Below are positions 61,347 through 64,000 of a stretch of DNA of 64,000 bases, one piece after another. Below the pieces are notes generated by a model. The model was not told the origin of the DNA and searched no databases. It was given only the letters and a program-made list of their open reading frames with translations. Made by a program: the position numbers and the translations under genes. The stretch lies in the NCBI GenBank assembly GCA_004297935.1, contig SCRE01000006.1, forward strand, positions 372,001 to 436,000, read 5' to 3'. Position 1 is the stretch's first letter. Every line of letters begins with the position of its first letter. This stretch comes from Microbacteriaceae bacterium. Lineage in GTDB: Bacteria > Actinomycetota > Actinomycetes > Actinomycetales > Microbacteriaceae.

Positions 61347-61491
61347 GGTCGAGCGGTGCCCTGAGGAGCTCGCGCGGCCGTCTCGAAGGGTAACGAGCGC
61401 CAGCGAGTGTGTCGGGACCCATGCGATTGAGAGTCGACGCGCGTGGGTCTCGATACGCGCCGCTCGTTCCTCGCGGCGCTACTCGACCACC
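61347..61491. repeat. Family A inverted repeat, long copy
   Basis: The left arm begins GGTCGAGCGGTGCCCTGAGG. The right arm is GGTCTCGATACGCGCCGCTC-GTTCCTCGCGGCGCTACTCGACC (61446-61488). The left arm is more diverged. It lies between the convergent vanY-like and pgm genes and fills the space. Confidence 0.78.
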
Positions 61492-61495
61492 GAAC

Positions 61496-63193
61496 TCAGG
61501 CGATGGCTGCGTCGACGATCGCGCGCGCCTCCGCCTGCACACGGCGCAGGTGATCGAGGCCGCGGAACGACTCGGCGTAGATCTTGTACACGTCTTCCGT
61601 TCCGCTCGGCCGCGCGGCGAACCACGCGTTCTCGGTCACGATCTTGACGCCGCCGACAGCCGCTTCGTTGCCCGGGGCGCGTGATAGCTTTGCGATGATC
61701 GGATCGCCGGCCAGCTCGGTGGCCGCGATCGCGTCGCCGTCCAGCTTGCCGAGCGCGGTCTTCTGCGCCTTGGTCGCGACCGCATCCACGCGCTCGTAGA
61801 CCGGGTCGCCGAACTGCTCGGTCAACGCTGCGTACAGTTGCGACGGCGACTTGCCGGTGACCGCGACGATCTCGGCAGCCAACAGTGCGAGCAGGATGCC
61901 GTCTTTGTCGGTCGTCCAGGCGCTGCCGTCTAGACGCAGGAAGCTCGCCCCCGCGCTCTCCTCGCCGCCGAAGCCGACCGAGCCGTCGACGAGCCCCGGA
62001 ACGAACCACTTGAACCCGACCGGCACCTCCCACAGCCTGCGGCCGAGCGCCGTCGCGACGCGATCGATCATGGAAGACGAGACGAGAGTCTTGCCGATCG
62101 CGGCATCCGCTCGCCAGTTCGGCCGGTGGGTATACAGGTATTCGATGGCGACGGCGAGATAGTGGTTCGGGTTCATCAGCCCGCCGTCCGGCGTGACGAT
62201 GCCGTGCCGGTCGGCATCCGCATCGTTTCCGGTGAGCACGTCGAACTCGTCCTTGCGCGTGAGAACGGATGCCATTGCCGACTTGCTTGAGGGATCCATG
62301 CGGATCTTGCCATCCCAGTCGAGCGTCATGAACCCCCACTGTGGGTCGAGAATCGGGTTGACGACGGTGAGGTCGAGCCCGTAGCGATCGCGGATGGCTG
62401 CCCAATAGCTGACGCTGGCGCCGCCGAGTGGGTCGGCGCCGATCCTCACCCCGGCCTTCTTGATCGCGGCGACATCGATGATGTTCTCGAGGTCGGCGAC
62501 ATAGTGTTCGCGGAAGTCATACGTGTCGACCGCACTGGCGGCGGCGCGGCGCACCTCGTGCAGCCCGCCCTCGATGATCTCGTTCGCCCGGTTCGCGATC
62601 CAGGAGGTGGCGTCGTTGTCGGCCGGGCCGCCGTGCGGCGGGTTGTATTTGAAGCCGCCGTCGCGCGGCGGGTTGTGGCTCGGCGTGACGACGATACCGT
62701 CGGCCTGCGCGCTGGAGCGGTGAGCGAAGGCCCGGTCGGTATTCGCTGCGACGCCGGACGCGCTCCGCTCGAACGCGCTGCGCTCAGACGGGCTCTGGTG
62801 CGCCCTGTTGTACGCGATGATCGCGTGGCTGACCGCCGGAGTCGGCGTGTAGTCGCCGTGCTCGTCGACGAGCACATGCACGCCGTTGCCGACGAGTACT
62901 TCGAGCGCCGTCGTCTGGGCAGGCGCGCTGAGCGCGTGCGTGTCCGCCCCGATGAACAACGGCCCGGTGACGCCCTGAGCGGCCCGGTATTCGATGATCG
63001 CCTGCGTCGTCGCCGCGATATGGTCGTCGTTGAACGCCGTGTCGAACGCACTGCCCCGGTGGCCGCTCGTGCCGAAGACCACGCGCTGGTCGGGGATCGA
63101 GGCATCCGGTTTCAGGGTGTAATACGCATGGACGAGCGCCTCCACGTCGATCAGGTCTGAATCCTGGGCCGGAGTCCCTGCGCGATCGTTCAT
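61496..63193 (-). CDS. pgm: Phosphoglucomutase (alpha-D-glucose phosphate-specific)
   Basis: A 565-residue phosphohexomutase that interconverts glucose-1- and glucose-6-phosphate. The N-terminal [14 protein letters not shown], the phosphoserine motif [20 protein letters not shown], the metal loop [18 protein letters not shown], the sugar loop [14 protein letters not shown] and the phosphate loop [13 protein letters not shown] are all present. About 25 residues ([20 protein letters not shown] and following) before the phosphoserine motif are extra compared with the usual sequence. ATG 63193. It is divergent from pheA, a pairing common in this bacterial group. Confidence 0.95.
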   Translation of the reverse strand: MNDRAGTPAQDSDLIDVEALVHAYYTLKPDASIPDQRVVFGTSGHRGSAFDTAFNDDHIAATTQAIIEYRAAQGVTGPLFIGADTHALSAPAQTTALEVLVGNGVHVLVDEHGDYTPTPAVSHAIIAYNRAHQSPSERSAFERSASGVAANTDRAFAHRSSAQADGIVVTPSHNPPRDGGFKYNPPHGGPADNDATSWIANRANEIIEGGLHEVRRAAASAVDTYDFREHYVADLENIIDVAAIKKAGVRIGADPLGGASVSYWAAIRDRYGLDLTVVNPILDPQWGFMTLDWDGKIRMDPSSKSAMASVLTRKDEFDVLTGNDADADRHGIVTPDGGLMNPNHYLAVAIEYLYTHRPNWRADAAIGKTLVSSSMIDRVATALGRRLWEVPVGFKWFVPGLVDGSVGFGGEESAGASFLRLDGSAWTTDKDGILLALLAAEIVAVTGKSPSQLYAALTEQFGDPVYERVDAVATKAQKTALGKLDGDAIAATELAGDPIIAKLSRAPGNEAAVGGVKIVTENAWFAARPSGTEDVYKIYAESFRGLDHLRRVQAEARAIVDAAIA

Positions 63194-63360
63194 GCCCCCA
63201 GTCTGGCACCGCGGCTGCCTTTCCAATACGTCTTCCAAAACGACGGAGAATCTGCTCGAAACGCCGGCAGTGCGCGGCCGCCCTCGGCGTGTCGCGAAGA
63301 TTCGCCGTCGTTTTGTGCGGGCGGCCGGTGTTCGGGGCACAGTGTTCTAGGCTCGGGGAC

Positions 63361-64000
63361 ATGAGTGTGAGCCCCGGCGACGAAGAGACCTACAGCTTTC
63401 TGGGCCCGGCCGGCACCTTCACGGAGGCTGCGCTCGCGCAGGTGCCCGAAGCCGCCGGCAAGCCGTGGCGTGCGGTCAACAATGTGGGCGAGGCCCTCGC
63501 GGATGTCGTCGAGGGCCGCAGCGTCGCCGCGATGATTGCGCTGGAGAACTCGATCGAGGGCGGCGTCACCGTCGCCCAGGACGCCCTGGCCACGATCCCG
63601 GGTCTGCGCATCATCGGCGAGTACCTCGTGCCGGTCGGTTTCGTGCTGGTGGCCCGCCCTGGTACCACGCTGGCCGACGTGAAGACCGTCGCGGCGCATC
63701 CGGTCGCCTATGCGCAGTGCCAGACCTGGCTGAATCAGAATCTGCCGAAGCACGACCAGTTGCCGGCGTCGAGCAACGTGCAGGCCGCGTGCTCTCTTCT
63801 CACGACGGATGCCGGTGGGCAGTTCACCAGCGCGGCCGACGCCGCCGTCGCGCCTCCGAACATCCTCGACTACCACGACGACCTGGTCGTGTTGGCCGAG
63901 GGCATCATCGACAACCCGAACGCGATCACCCGGTTCGCCCTGGTCAGCCGCAGCCGCCGCATCCCTGCGCCGACCGGTGCGGACAAGACCAGCCTCATCG
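63361..64000 (+). CDS. pheA: Prephenate dehydratase (3' end outside window)
   Basis: The first 213 codons of a prephenate dehydratase, which converts prephenate to phenylpyruvate in phenylalanine synthesis. YSFLGPAGTFTEAALAQVPE opens the catalytic domain, followed by MIALENSIEGGVTVAQDALA and later NPNAITRFALVSRSRRIPAP with the Thr-Arg-Phe motif. The ATG at 63361 is preceded by a TAGGCT box and lies 167 bases from the divergent pgm. The regulatory ACT domain would lie beyond the window end. Confidence 0.95.
   Translation, partial: MSVSPGDEETYSFLGPAGTFTEAALAQVPEAAGKPWRAVNNVGEALADVVEGRSVAAMIALENSIEGGVTVAQDALATIPGLRIIGEYLVPVGFVLVARPGTTLADVKTVAAHPVAYAQCQTWLNQNLPKHDQLPASSNVQAACSLLTTDAGGQFTSAADAAVAPPNILDYHDDLVVLAEGIIDNPNAITRFALVSRSRRIPAPTGADKTSLI

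Noticed and set aside
1-64000. tRNA, rRNA, riboswitch or integrase/attachment sites
   Set aside because: No cloverleaf, conserved rRNA segment, riboswitch core or recombinase gene was recognised on either strand; small structured RNAs could still be missed without a covariance search.

Overview
The window is high-GC DNA with frequent GTG/TTG starts, tight operons with 4-nt stop/start overlaps, and a gene set (SigK/RskA-type ECF module, bifunctional-type rhamnulose-phosphate aldolase, Pgm next to PheA, actinobacterial MFS/DHA2 exporter, LAxTG-anchored surface protein) that points to a chromosomal segment of an actinomycete, most likely a member of Micrococcales/Microbacteriaceae. I see no rRNA, tRNA, CRISPR array, phage module or intact IS element.

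Layout. 1-9 kb: a SNF2/SWIM helicase cut by the window edge, small conserved proteins, a short tandem repeat, and a SigK-RskA-lipoprotein unit. 9-14.9 kb: a xylose/ribose-type ABC importer with a beta-propeller protein, divergent from a LacI regulator. 14.9-22.8 kb: an amidohydrolase related to adenine deaminase, hydantoinase/oxoprolinase-type HyuA and HyuB (HyuB carries a C-terminal four-cysteine domain), an RraA-like protein and an FAH-family hydrolase, ending in a decayed ABC-ATPase start. The three promoters of these two units share a TGCAATCGATTGCA-type operator, so importer and catabolic operon look like one LacI regulon. 22.8-28.3 kb: a second LacI regulator, lactate dehydrogenase LldD with its FCD/GntR regulator and a perfect operator palindrome, a 2-hydroxyacid dehydrogenase and an unknown protein.

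28.3-36.8 kb is a patchwork: three toxin-antitoxin pairs, rhamnulokinase, a truncated rhamnulose-1-phosphate aldolase flanked by dispersed repeats, a polar amino-acid ABC importer, and an ArsR regulator next to a frameshifted SRPBCC protein. 36.9-48.9 kb is catabolic: a CoA-transferase/crotonase/iron-alcohol dehydrogenase/aldehyde dehydrogenase operon, two paralogous IclR regulators, a GH88-like unsaturated glucuronyl hydrolase and a second sugar ABC importer. A conserved 38-40 bp motif occurs at three points around the two iclR genes. 49-52.2 kb has a frameshifted short-chain dehydrogenase, two more toxin-antitoxin pairs and a lipase-like hydrolase. 52.3-64 kb is more housekeeping-like: lipoate ligase, acetyltransferase, an orphan beta-class DNA methyltransferase, PAP2 phosphatase, a decayed LAxTG surface protein, a DHA2 exporter, two secreted cell-wall-type hydrolases, phosphoglucomutase and the start of prephenate dehydratase.

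Two families of short dispersed inverted repeats run through the window. One (GGTCGAGTAGCG...TATCGAGACC) lies between genes, beside gene remnants, and also in frame inside the helicase and the aldolase. The other (GTGCGCCA.../...TGGCGCAC) flanks the two places where a normally single aldolase-dehydrogenase gene seems to have been split. Five toxin-antitoxin pairs and several broken genes lie in the same 28-52 kb stretch, which looks like the rearranged part of the window.
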